Shown here one piece after another: positions 1-8,193 of a DNA stretch of 53,753 bases (its first letter is position 1; each line of letters starts with the position of its first letter). This stretch comes from Halobacterium sp. KA-4. Its GTDB lineage: Archaea; Halobacteriota; Halobacteria; Halobacteriales; Halobacteriaceae. A program made the translations under genes and the position numbers. Below the pieces are notes generated by a model. That model was not told the DNA's origin and ran no database searches. It was given only the letters and a program-made list of their open reading frames with translations. The stretch is taken from contig NZ_JAJJZG010000019.1 in NCBI RefSeq assembly GCF_021028995.1, positions 1 to 53,753 on the forward strand, written 5' to 3'.

Positions 1-131
1 CGCTGAACTCGCCGAGAAAACCAACACCCACGATGAATTGGCGCATATGGCTGGCTCGACGTTCTCTCGGCTGACGAACGACCGCGACTACCGCGCGGTC
101 GTTCGTCTCTTCTTCGAGTTGCTTCATCGCC

Positions 132-814
132 GTGTTAACTTAAGCATGATTCCACCAGACGGCGTGGGCTTGCAACCACGTTTCCGCAGTCGGTGGATCG
201 ACATGACTGAAACAGTTTGAAAACGAAGAGGTCCGTCGTTCTACTTCTCTAAAGACACGTTCGACAGAATTTCTGAACCCGTGTTGTTCGACGCGGTAGC
301 TGTAGTTTTCTCGGCGGAGACCACCGATCAGATCGTCTGCGTCATCGACGAGAAACAGAGCGTCTTCGACATCGTGTTTCTGGGCTAATTCAGTGAGAAA
401 TTCTCGTGCGACCGGAATCGTATACGTCGGAAACAGCCGCAAATGAAGGATTCTGTTCGTCTCCGGATCGACAGCAGCGTACAGCCAGTGCTGCTCGTCG
501 TTGATCCGGATCGCTTTCTGATCGACCGCAACGCGATCCGGGCTCTCACCGTTAGCTGGCTGTAAATCGGCTTTCTGCACCCAATTGTGAACAGCAACAC
601 GACTTCGACTGACACCCAACTCCTCAAGAAGAATAACTGTATTCGAAAGTGACAATCCAGCAAGATGGTGGCGAATACCCGTTTCAATAATCTCGCGGGG
701 TGTCCGCTCTCGCTCCACAAATTCCAAGTCGATCCACTCGGTAGACTCGCTGAGGCGGTTGGATTCGGACATGGAACATTCGAACTACCGACCGCCTCTT
801 CCTTAACTTAACAC
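132..814 (-). mobile_element. Complete IS6-family insertion sequence nested in the IS4 remnant
   Basis: The element is about 683 bp. Its imperfect terminal inverted repeats read GTGTTAACTTAAG at 132-144 and, in reverse complement, GTGTTAAGTTAAG at 802-814 (12 of 13 match). The transposase stop codon lies inside the left repeat, as in the other IS6 copy of this window. The flanks (TCATCGCC before, CGCGTGCT after) do not form the expected 8-bp target duplication. Either the duplication has decayed or one side was lost by recombination between copies. Boundaries are inferred from the repeats alone. Confidence 0.75.
140..772 (-). CDS. IS6-family DDE transposase, apparently intact
   Basis: This 210-residue protein has the usual length of haloarchaeal IS6-family transposases. 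An N-terminal helix-turn-helix (GLSLSNTVILLEELGVSRSRV) precedes the DDE core: first Asp in RVAVDQKAIRIND, second in ALFLVDDADDL, Glu in RNSVERVFREVERR, all present. The ATG at 772-770 opens with MSESNRLSESTEWIDLEFVERE, the standard opening of this group. The stop codon falls in the terminal repeat. No frameshift or stop is seen, so this copy could be active. It faces opposite to the IS4 gene it interrupts. Confidence 0.9.
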   Translation of the reverse strand: MSESNRLSESTEWIDLEFVERERTPREIIETGIRHHLAGLSLSNTVILLEELGVSRSRVAVHNWVQKADLQPANGESPDRVAVDQKAIRINDEQHWLYAAVDPETNRILHLRLFPTYTIPVAREFLTELAQKHDVEDALFLVDDADDLIGGLRRENYSYRVEQHGFRNSVERVFREVERRTSSFSNCFSHVDPPTAETWLQAHAVWWNHA

Positions 815-1777
815 CGCGTGCTTCATTCACCCCAGCTCTATCACCAACGTAGCGTCCAACGCAAACGACTCGATTGGCTTCAACGAGCAGTTGTGGCTAC
901 TGATGCGACGAATCTGACCGTTTCTCGCTCGATCAAGATTTCCAGCGAAAGCGATGACACTGAAACTCGACGAGTCATTCAACCGGGTGAGAAAGGCCTC
1001 CATCTCAATGTCTCTGCACGCGTTGATGGCGACGCCAAGCACCCGCTTGGCGTCACCATCACGCCAGGCGTAATGCGCGAGCCGACACAGTTCGACCACC
1101 TCCACAGCGATGTCGAGGTCTTTGCAGACCTCGACTCCCCAATTCAGGTCTTTGATCGGGGCTATCTCGATTATGAGCGGTTTTGCACGCTGAAAACCCG
1201 TGGACGGGATTTCATCTGTCTCCTCCAAGCAGACGCGCGTGTCGACGTTCTGGAACAGATCCAGAACGTCGAGATCACCGACGAAGGAGGAACACGACAG
1301 ATTCGTGATGAACGGGTCGAACTGGCGGAGACTGGGGAAGAATTCCGCCGTATCGTCTTCAAGGATGTCGATGGTGAGGAACTGGCGTATTCTGTCGACG
1401 TAGTGATCAACGAAACTTCTGGGTGAACTGGGATGAGGACTCAGTCGAAGAAAGCCTCTCTACCTTATCTCTGGCACGTGGAGTACCCAAAACTTCTGTG
1501 AACTACTATTGTCGTCAGAATACGCTCCTGTCGAGGTGATGAGTATCTACACGCTTCGCACGATGATCGAGATTCTCTTTCGGGAGCTCAAGCAGTACAC
1601 GAGTATCGAGAATTTTCACTCGAAATCGCTGAATGGCGTCCTCTTTGAACTGTTCTGTACGTCGATCGGATATGTGTTGATTGAGTGGTTCCGGCAACGC
1701 CACCCCACAGTGGGTGGCGTGCCGGAAGCAATTCGGACGCGGTGGAATACGGCTCTTCGCAGCTACGGTTGAGCGTG

Positions 1778-1810
1778 GCTCACGGCGGCGGGTACGCCGG
1801 CGCCGTGAGC
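1778..1810. repeat. Hairpin just after the IS4 transposase remnant
   Basis: GCTCACGGCG (1778-1787) and CGCCGTGAGC (1801-1810) form a perfect 10-bp stem with a 13-base loop, starting 5 bp after the transposase stop codon. It may be a terminator or the subterminal end structure of the IS; nothing distinguishes the two. Confidence 0.6.
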
Positions 1811-1942
1811 AACAGCGTTCTCCAGTGAACGCGTAAGCTGCCCGATCTAAGGTTTTGTCAGGGTCCGACTCGAGGGATTCTCGTCTAGTTCGGATACGGG
1901 ACTGACAATCAGCCAATTCCGTCACTACGACTACGCGGTGAC

Positions 1943-2474
1943 TTTATCAACTCGAAGCGGGACAGTTTTCGATGAGGTTTCGGTTGGTATAGTTGACCCG
2001 ACCGCTCAATCCTAATCGAGCAAGGGCAGTCCGATAGCCGAACTGATCGACGAGAAACTCAGCCTCCGAGAGATCATGTTTCTCGCGGAGTCGATGCAGA
2101 AACGTAGCGGCCGGATCAGTCCCACCGCCCAAACAACGCGACATCGAGGATCAACTTTGTGTCGATGTCTATTGCAGCGTATAACCAAGAACACTCACCG
2201 TTAATCTTGACAGCAGTCTCGTCGACGGCGACCCGCTTCGGCTGCGCCTCAGGCGGGTCGCAGCCACTGTCAGCAAGCCGATGCACCCAGTTCCAAAACG
2301 CTCCATGAGAGCGTTGAACACCTAATGCTTCTAAGATCGTTGTTGTTTCTCTGAGCGAACAACCGGTTTGGTGGAGGCGGACGGCGAACGCCGTGACGGG
2401 CGTCGCCGTCCGCTCATTCTCCCAAGTTTCTTCGAAATACGTTCATAGCGCTCGCTGAGCAGGTCTACGAGCAT
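1943..2474 (-). pseudogene. Decayed IS6-like DDE transposase, two frameshifts, 3' end missing
   Basis: Read on the minus strand, an ATG at 2474 opens MLVDLLSERYER. After a frame change the reading continues TYFEETWENERTATPVTAF and RETTTILEALGVQRSHGAF, then through RVAVDETAVKINGE and WLYAAIDIDTKLILDVALFGR. A second frame change near 2125 leads into DPAATFLHRLREKHDLSEAEF and LVDQFGYRTALARLGLSG. The reading ends in NRNLIENCPASS and a stop, where related transposases continue past the catalytic Glu. First and second Asp are recognisable; the region after NLIE is lost. It belongs to a different subgroup from the copies at 140-772 and 10720-11355. This insertion probably destroyed the adjacent galactonate-dehydratase gene. 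Confidence 0.75.
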
Positions 2475-2516
2475 CTTTGGACAAGAAGCTCAACGACCTG
2501 CTCACTTCTCAAACTC

Positions 2517-2902
2517 ACTCAACTAGACAGTGCCCAACCAGACGTATCACATGCCGGCGGAATAACTGATGTAATAAAAATTGCTTCGATGGTAGACGCT
2601 TACGATATCGCGTTGGCTCCCCACTCTCCGCTCGGGCCGATTTCTCTGGCAGCCAGTCTTCATATTGACGCTGTCGCACCGAACGCAATTGTTCAGGGAC
2701 AACTACTCTATCGTCCTGAAGCTCCAAATTATCTTCAAGACAGTTCTTATTTCGAATATGATTCAGAAGGTTATATTGAATTCCAAGATGCACCAGGCCT
2801 GGGTATTTCCCCGTTCTTAATGAAATTGAAGAAGCAGAAGCTTGTGACACGTGGGTAGTACCACAGTGGTCACATCCGGATAGTAGTGTCGCGGAGTGGT
2901 AA
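2517..2902 (+). pseudogene. 3' fragment of a galactonate-dehydratase-type enolase-superfamily gene
   Basis: The plus strand reads AQPDVSHAGGITDVIKIASM, then YDIALAPHSPLGPISLAASL and DAVAPNAIVQGQLL, and on to FQDAPGLGI. This is the C-terminal barrel of galactonate/mandelate-racemase-type dehydratases (family knowledge). After DAPGLGI (about 2812) the frame shifts, and the original ending resumes as NEIEEAEACDTWVVPQWSHP ending in SSVAEW with a stop at 2900-2902. The 5' two thirds are absent and an IS6-like remnant abuts on the left. The fragment therefore shows both truncation by insertion and later frameshift decay. It implies an ancestral sugar-acid locus here, related in theme to the intact dehydratase at 12833. 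Confidence 0.8.
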
Positions 2903-3051
2903 TTGTTACTGATCTACAAAGTAAAGCCTCGATGCACTCGGCCTGTTCTGCCCTCCATCTAGTAGGCCTAAATTTTGTCGGACGAAATATGGTGGTTCCT
3001 GATTCCCACCTCGATGCTGAGAGTTATAGTCGTCGGCGTGGAGGGGGTTAT

Positions 3052-4167
3052 ATGGGATTTGCAATTGCGACAAAGATCGAAAGAATCGATGGTATGTTGG
3101 CCAAGCGCGGCCTTGACGAAGTGTGGTTCTGTCGACCGGCGAACTATAGCTGGCTGACTGGCGGCGACCCGGTCGTCGACGCGACCAGCGACGTCGGCGT
3201 CACAGCGGTCGGCGTTGGCCCTGACGGCGTGCGTGTGATCGCGCCGAACAACGAATGCCGCCGCATCCTTGACGAAGAACTCCCCGCGCTCGATGAGGCT
3301 GGTGTCGACCCTGACGTGACGGAGTACGAGTGGTACGAGGCGTCGCTCCGAGAATCCGTAGCCTTCCACCACCGCGGCTCGGCCGCCGCGGATGTCGACA
3401 TCGCCGGGCTCAACCGATTCGAACCAATAAGTATGCGTGCGCCGATGCCAGCCGAGGAGCGCGAACGGTATCAGGACGCTTGCGAGGAGACGACGGCAGC
3501 CGTGGAGGCAGTCGCTCGGTCGCTGACTCCGGAGACGACCGAACGCGAAGCCGCTGCCGACCTCTCGCAGGCGCTCCTCGAACGTGGGTTCCGTGCACCG
3601 GTGGTCCTCGTCGGTGGTGGTGAACGCTCCCAGCGCTATCGCCACTACACGCCCCGTGACGACCGACTCGGTGAATTCGCCCACCTGACCGTCGTGTCGG
3701 AGCGCGGGGGCCACGACGTCGCGGTGACGCGAACCGTAACGTTCGACCCGCCGACCTGGTTACGGGAGCGTCACGACGCTGCTGGCCGTGTCGCAGCGAC
3801 GGCGATCGCAGCGACGCGGGAAGCGGGTGTGGCGGAGGCGACTGCGGGCGACGTCTTCGACGCGATTGTCGAGGCGTACGACGAAGTCGGGTTCGAGGGC
3901 GAGTGGCAGGCCCACCACCAGGGCGGTGCCATTGGCTATGCGACTCGTGAGTGGGTCGCCACGCCGGACGCATCAGAAACTGTCGAGGTTCCGATGCCGT
4001 TCGCGTGGAATCCGACAGTACAGGGCGCGAAGTGCGAAGATACGGTCTTCGTTACCGAAGGGGACACTAAAGTGTTGACCGAGACCAGTGATTGGCCAAC
4101 GACGAAGTACGAGGCGATTGGGTACGACAACACTGTAACCCTCCATGACCCGCTCCCAGTCGAATAA
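3052..4167 (+). CDS. M24 (pita-bread fold) family protein without canonical metal ligands
   Basis: The 371-residue protein has an N-terminal creatinase/prolidase-like domain (about 1-130) and a C-terminal M24 fold (about 135-340). I chose the ATG at 3052 because a purine-rich GGAGGGGG lies just upstream and the paralogue at 20807-21892 starts at the equivalent point; an in-frame upstream extension to 2896 reads unlike a haloarchaeal protein. In M24 aminopeptidases two Asp ligands sit 11 residues apart before a TRT motif. Here those positions are Thr213 and Ala224 (AVTRTV). The His region (HHQGGAIGY, 287-295) and final Glu (GAKCEDTVFV, E329) remain. It is therefore probably not a dinuclear metallopeptidase; a creatinase-like, metal-free hydrolase is possible. 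Annotation as Xaa-Pro peptidase would be misleading. Confidence 0.8.
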   Translation: MGFAIATKIERIDGMLAKRGLDEVWFCRPANYSWLTGGDPVVDATSDVGVTAVGVGPDGVRVIAPNNECRRILDEELPALDEAGVDPDVTEYEWYEASLRESVAFHHRGSAAADVDIAGLNRFEPISMRAPMPAEERERYQDACEETTAAVEAVARSLTPETTEREAAADLSQALLERGFRAPVVLVGGGERSQRYRHYTPRDDRLGEFAHLTVVSERGGHDVAVTRTVTFDPPTWLRERHDAAGRVAATAIAATREAGVAEATAGDVFDAIVEAYDEVGFEGEWQAHHQGGAIGYATREWVATPDASETVEVPMPFAWNPTVQGAKCEDTVFVTEGDTKVLTETSDWPTTKYEAIGYDNTVTLHDPLPVE

Positions 4168-4192
4168 CCTCGAGTGATAGACAAACAACGAC

Positions 4193-4201
4193 AAATCTTT
4201 A
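4193..4201 (+). promoter_or_regulatory. TATA-like box of the zinc-ribbon microprotein
   Basis: AAATCTTTA ends 26 bp before the ATG at 4227, the spacing expected for a leaderless haloarchaeal transcript. Sequence-based inference only. Confidence 0.4.
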
Positions 4202-4226
4202 GTCGACTGTCGAACAACCGGGGCAC

Positions 4227-4328
4227 ATGCGCTGGAAGTGCCCTCAGTGCAGCAGCAACGTTACACGAGAACATGGCTCACTTGTCTGCCGAGACTGCGG
4301 CTACGCCCCGCGACACGGTGCCGACTAA
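4227..4328 (+). CDS. 33-residue zinc-ribbon microprotein
   Basis: The reading frame ATG (4227) to TAA (4326-4328) encodes a protein with two CxxC knuckles: C5-PQ-C8 and C21-RD-C24-GY. They are separated by 12 residues, the spacing of a single zinc ribbon. Such tiny zinc-finger proteins are common in haloarchaea; some affect motility, biofilm or stress responses, but this one has no assigned role. It lies between the M24-like gene and the convergent pckA gene. A TATA-like box 26 bp upstream suggests its own leaderless promoter. Alternative frames here lack any motif. Four well-placed Cys in 33 codons make chance unlikely. Confidence 0.7.
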   Translation: MRWKCPQCSSNVTREHGSLVCRDCGYAPRHGAD

Positions 4329-4413
4329 TTTGACGGTCTACGAAAATCCTATCCCGACAGTGGAGCCGACGACGGCAGATTACTGAGGATCCACAGCCTG
4401 ATCTATGGGGTAA

Positions 4414-5928
4414 TCAGTAGGTTGCGTCGCGGATGTCGTCGTCGAGATCGTCGAATTGGTCGAGATAACTCAGCCGTTCCTCGCGTAGCCCAGCCTGCGC
4501 AGTGACGAAGTCATCGACTCGGTCGGGCACGCAGAACTGCTCAATCTCAATACCCGGCACGTCACTGGGCACAGTAAGGTCAAGGTCGTCGTCGTAGGTC
4601 CATTCGATGCTCCCGCGAGCGACCCCTTCAAGGATGGAGACCGTTTCCTCGACGCCAACGTCCGCAGGGTCGTCGGTGCCGACAGCGCCGGTATTGATGA
4701 CATAGCACTCAACATCGAGGTCCGCGATGAGGTCCCGGAAGCGGTTGCCCTCCGCGCCCTCCGAGCCGACAATAAAGGGATTCGTGCCGACGACACGGAT
4801 CGATTCACCTGCTTTAGAGGGGTCGCCAGCGCTCGTTTCGATGGATTCACCGAGCATGAACGCAACGGCGGCCTGCTCGTCGCTGAGGCGTGCGACCGGC
4901 GGCATCAGCGGATTGCGCGTGATGAAGAATACTTGATCGACGCGTTCGAGATCGATGCCGTCAGCGGAGCTTTCGAGATGGTCGCGTTTGACGACCGCAC
5001 GGGCGTTGCGGCCGTAGCGCGGTTCCTCGAAGTGGACGGTGCCGTCGTCGTCGACAGCGACGTTCTCTAAGACCGCGCTCTCGTCGGTTGCAGCGTCGTG
5101 GAGTTCGGGCTGCTCGTCGCTATCGAGACCAATCGTTTTGATGTAAAGACCGCCGCCCTCACTGCCCGCAACCGTCCCCGAAGGAAGGAGCGCGCAGACG
5201 TCGTCCTGAATCATCTCGACGCCCTCCGGGTCATCGAGCCACAATCCATGGCTGGTCAGCGTCGACTTCCCCGTTCCAGAGAGCCCGAGGAAGAGTTGAC
5301 CGACCTCACGGCTGCCCTGATCGTCGTCGAGGGTGACGCGCTTGCTCCCAGCGTGGAGGCCGAGTCCTCCCTGTTCTTTCGCGCGCAGCATGAACAACCG
5401 CAGGAACGACTTCTTCGCCTCACCCGTGTAGTCGCTTCCCAGGACCGTCGTCAGTCCTTCGTCCGGGAGCACCCGGATACGGGGCTCGTTGGTGGCGTCG
5501 GGGAGTTGGACGGTGACGAAGTCCGGCTCTTTTCCCTCGGCGGGTTCGAGGAGTTTCGCCCAAGAGAGCGCGATGCGACCATATTCTTTGGGGAGGAACA
5601 GCCGGCAGACGTACGAGGAATCAGGATGGCGGCCGACCACCCGATCGACACAAATCACGTCGTTGCTGGGGTCGTTCACCCAGTCGAGGCCTTGCTCGAA
5701 GACGGTGAAGTCGTCTTCGCCGAAGTTGGCGTCGACGACGTTTTTGGTTCGGTCAGCACTGCGCGAGCGGTACTCGCTGACATACGACGCCGAACCGTAC
5801 TCGGTGGTCGACTCCAACGACGAGGAGAACTCGCGAAGCGCGTCCAGTGACGGATTATACGTGATGTGCTCAGCTAACTCTGGATCTGGATACGCCGCTG
5901 GTGTCGGCCATTCACTAACTCCCACCAT
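4414..5928 (-). CDS. pckA: ATP-dependent phosphoenolpyruvate carboxykinase
   Basis: Catalyses oxaloacetate plus ATP to PEP, CO2 and ADP in the cytoplasm, the entry step of gluconeogenesis. The 504-residue protein shows the PEPCK-specific P-loop GLSGTGKST at 215-223, the kinase-2/metal motif MIQDDVCALL near 239-248, and the conserved YTGEAKKSF at 167-175 with substrate-contacting lysines. NPLMPPVARLS and GTNPFIVGSEG follow in the C-terminal lobe. Length is slightly under the roughly 530 residues of bacterial enzymes. The ATG at 5928 is followed by an acidic N-terminus and preceded by a long AT-rich upstream region that could hold regulatory sites. With acetyl-CoA synthetase and an acetate-type symporter at the other end of the window it fits growth on acetate or amino acids. 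Confidence 0.93.
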   Translation of the reverse strand: MVGVSEWPTPAAYPDPELAEHITYNPSLDALREFSSSLESTTEYGSASYVSEYRSRSADRTKNVVDANFGEDDFTVFEQGLDWVNDPSNDVICVDRVVGRHPDSSYVCRLFLPKEYGRIALSWAKLLEPAEGKEPDFVTVQLPDATNEPRIRVLPDEGLTTVLGSDYTGEAKKSFLRLFMLRAKEQGGLGLHAGSKRVTLDDDQGSREVGQLFLGLSGTGKSTLTSHGLWLDDPEGVEMIQDDVCALLPSGTVAGSEGGGLYIKTIGLDSDEQPELHDAATDESAVLENVAVDDDGTVHFEEPRYGRNARAVVKRDHLESSADGIDLERVDQVFFITRNPLMPPVARLSDEQAAVAFMLGESIETSAGDPSKAGESIRVVGTNPFIVGSEGAEGNRFRDLIADLDVECYVINTGAVGTDDPADVGVEETVSILEGVARGSIEWTYDDDLDLTVPSDVPGIEIEQFCVPDRVDDFVTAQAGLREERLSYLDQFDDLDDDIRDATY

Positions 5929-6817
5929 TCTACGAGGTACTCAGTCGGATTGTTTCATAAGTGTGTTGAACCTGATGGCGGATACCGGCATGGTTCACTC
6001 ACATCCGTGTACAATTACTTCGTCGTGTGCGGGCACGTCCTCCGGCGTGCCGAGACAGGTTTCCAGGATACCATCATTTTACCGGGCCGTGGGACTCGTC
6101 ACGCACTACGCATTGACCCCGAACATGCAGTTAATATATGTTTAATAATATATTTTTCATCCATTATCTGTCTATTCTGCCACCGGAGATACGGAATTGT
6201 TGCTATACACACCCTGAATTGTACTAATATTACAATATTCTTGCGGTATTTTGGTAACCTATTAGACGCCTACTTTGTGGGAACAATATTCCATATTTTG
6301 CGCATGTAGACCCAACTCTCGGCGGAGTAGCGGGGGCGGGGAGTATCCGGTTTGAATAAGTAAATTCGTGGAATAGATTCTTCAAGTCGGGTTTTAGCAG
6401 CGAAAGACGATACACTTGAGAAGTCGTATATCGTTTCAAGGGGACATGAAAGCCATCTGCTGACTCAAGCCGGTTCCAGCCAAACAGTGCAACGATAAAC
6501 TCGATCTTGACCAAGATATATTGTATAATATACTCAATACTGTGCTAACAGGTTTGCTAATCTCTTCGTCAATTAAGAACGCCAGATTGCCACAACCGCA
6601 AATGTAGATTATGACAATCACTCGAAATATTATACTCGGAAGTGCCATAAAAGCGCTCTACGGCCGGATAATTCCATTAATGTCTTAGTAAGAAAAGAGG
6701 TATCAGCGCTAAACCAACCATACTCCCAACCTCGAATACGCCAATAACTCAGCAAGAAGACTATCCTTGTATAGTATAATTTATACTATACAGTATGGAC
6801 TCCAGCTGTGTCTAGTT
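5929..6817. other. AT-rich gene-free interval upstream of pckA
   Basis: About 890 bp with no convincing gene. From roughly 6110 to 6800 the base composition is far more AT-rich than the flanking genes. Short open frames here code for basic, low-complexity sequence unlike haloarchaeal proteins. The part next to pckA presumably holds its promoter. The far end contains the 25-bp AT palindrome at 6768-6792. The stretch could be a foreign insertion or a regulatory region; I see no recognisable IS end in it. Confidence 0.6.
6768..6792. repeat. 25-bp AT-rich perfect palindrome
   Basis: TGTATAGTATAA (6768-6779), a single T (6780), then TTATACTATACA (6781-6792): 12-bp arms with no mismatch. It lies 26 bp beyond the stop codon of the beta-propeller gene (minus strand), at the edge of the AT-rich interval. 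As RNA it would fold, so a terminator is possible, but the lack of spacer and the extreme symmetry also suit a dimeric DNA-binding protein. Confidence 0.7.
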
Positions 6818-7807
6818 CTAGCGTTCAAGGATCGTTCCGCTCGCCCCGACTGCGATGTGCGGGTGACCGAGTGCAATCGCGTGGAGGTTTTGGCCAGTGG
6901 GCCAAGTTTGGGTCCACAAGTCGAACCAGCGCGCAAGCGTCCGGAGCGGCGGTGTGTCGTAGCCCGTTCGGTGTAAGACTGTCCCGCTCGCGCCGACTGC
7001 ATGGACACAGCCACACGCCTCAACTTCAACGTCATGTAGCGCTGTATTCGCCGCTGATTCCTGCTCCCACTCGCCATCTGAGCCAATAACGACCATTCCA
7101 CTAGACCCCACGAGCACGACAGTCTCAGAACTCCGCATCGCAATATCGGTGAGTGTCTCGTCAAACGAAGGTGTGTCAACTTCGGGCCACGTTTCGCCGT
7201 CAGTTGTCTTGAATATCGAGCCGTTCTGATCGACGAGGAAGCCGGTCGAGCCAGACACGGCCACGGCAGAGATTTCTGCCCCACTCCCAGGGGTCGTGTG
7301 CGTCCACGTGCCAGGTTCGCCGTTCTGTTCGGAGATGTGGATTTTCCCGGATGCATCGACGAGGTAGATGGTTGCGTCCCCCGCAGACCCAGTAATGGCG
7401 ATATCGGTGAACGCGTTCGTCACGTCGTCGGGAGCATTCCGTGAGGTGAACGATTCTGTCGACGGGTCGTATTCGGCGACTGTTCCACTGGCACCAGCGA
7501 CCCAGAGGCGCTCTCCATTCTGTGTAGTCGTGGCACTCGAGAGATTGTTCCCGTTTCCTGCTGGTCCGGATTCGGTGACGAGCGTCCAACCGTCCTCAGT
7601 TCGTTCGAGAACGACGCCGCCAGCACCGACCGCGAACGTCCCTGCATCGGTCCGAGTGACGTCGTATAGCGTTCGCTGTGTCGGCGTATCGACGGCTTCC
7701 CAACCATCTTCGTGCGTTTGTGACTGTGCGGTGCTTCGACTGAGTGCTGTCGGGGCAACCGCCACACCTGTCAGACGAAGGAACGTGCGGCGGGTACGGT
7801 CGGGCAT
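6818..7807 (-). CDS. Tat-exported YCF48/BNR-like beta-propeller protein
   Basis: The ATG at 7807 gives a 329-residue protein starting MPDRTRRTFLRLTG, a twin-arginine signal (RRTFLR) followed by a hydrophobic stretch ending near SRSTAQS. A longer in-frame start at 7942 would bury the signal and is rejected. The mature part has about six repeats of the type T-FAVGAGGVVLE, LWVAGASGTVAEY, GFLVDQNGSIFKTTDG and VLVGSSGMVVIGSDG, typical of YCF48/BNR-like propellers that bind or scaffold other proteins. It is therefore expected to be exported folded to the cell surface. No catalytic residues can be assigned. Cys-Gly-Cys near residue 270 is unusual for an exported haloarchaeal protein. Confidence 0.75.
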   Translation of the reverse strand: MPDRTRRTFLRLTGVAVAPTALSRSTAQSQTHEDGWEAVDTPTQRTLYDVTRTDAGTFAVGAGGVVLERTEDGWTLVTESGPAGNGNNLSSATTTQNGERLWVAGASGTVAEYDPSTESFTSRNAPDDVTNAFTDIAITGSAGDATIYLVDASGKIHISEQNGEPGTWTHTTPGSGAEISAVAVSGSTGFLVDQNGSIFKTTDGETWPEVDTPSFDETLTDIAMRSSETVVLVGSSGMVVIGSDGEWEQESAANTALHDVEVEACGCVHAVGASGTVLHRTGYDTPPLRTLARWFDLWTQTWPTGQNLHAIALGHPHIAVGASGTILER

Positions 7808-8193
7808 GTCACATGGGGTTTGCCGACGTAGCGAAAAGTGTTCTGTGGCCGCTTCGTACAGACGACGCCCGTTCTGCCGGGGAGTGCTTGCGTCGCGACG
7901 ATGTCGTTCCCCGTCCCCGGGGACTTCAAACTCGTCGACCACGCCCTCTCACGCGTCGCCCGCAAAGGCGCGATGGCGGTCGTTACCGCCGAAGGCCCTG
8001 AAGATCACTCCATCTATAATCCCAGCGGGTGAACCCCCTCGGGCTCGTCTCCGAGGCTTCGGGTAAATATTCCGGCTATTTCCGTGCCCGTAGTCCGCGG
8101 CCCACGCTAGTCCAAAACGAACACTGCGGGTCGTAGCTGGAAACGGAGTGAGCCACCGAAGAAATCTTCCGGATTGGTAATCATCTGGTTGCT
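7808..8193. other. Gene-free interval with a hairpin
   Basis: No convincing gene. A plus-strand frame ends at 8032 but has no haloarchaeal look and no family I recognise. CCTCGG (8037-8042) and CCGAGG (8051-8056) form a short GC stem with an 8-base loop. The stretch next to 8194 should contain the promoter of the RraA-like gene. Confidence 0.4.

Larger units (their letters stand above)
1..1772 (+). pseudogene. IS4-family transposase, interrupted by an IS6 element and frameshifted
   Basis: Three plus-strand pieces belong to one DDE transposase: an N-terminal piece entering from the left edge (1-131), a middle piece (815-1426) and a C-terminal piece (about 1509-1772). The middle piece carries a first catalytic Asp in VVATDATNLTV and a second in VFDRGYLDYERF. 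The last piece matches the IS4 Y-x2-R-x3-E-x6-K signature exactly (YTLRTMIEILFRELK), giving the third acidic residue. The gene is broken twice: the IS6 element at 132-814 splits the first two pieces, and a TGA at 1424-1426 followed by a frame change separates the middle from the C-terminal piece. It cannot make active enzyme. The IS4 subgroup is not resolved, and the left end of the element lies outside the window. Confidence 0.8.

Noticed and set aside
124-822. 8-bp target duplication around the first IS6 element
   Set aside because: The 8 bases before (TCATCGCC) and after (CGCGTGCT) do not match.
2896-3051. 52-codon N-terminal extension of the M24-like gene
   Set aside because: It reads Cys/His-rich, non-conserved sequence overlapping the dehydratase remnant; the paralogue starts at the position of 3052.
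4174-4386. 70-codon plus-strand frame
   Set aside because: The overlapping frame at 4227-4328 has two CxxC knuckles and a promoter, while this one has no motif.
7838-8032. 64-codon frame between the propeller protein and RraA
   Set aside because: No recognisable family, Cys-rich start and no promoter; could be a gene scrap but cannot be supported.
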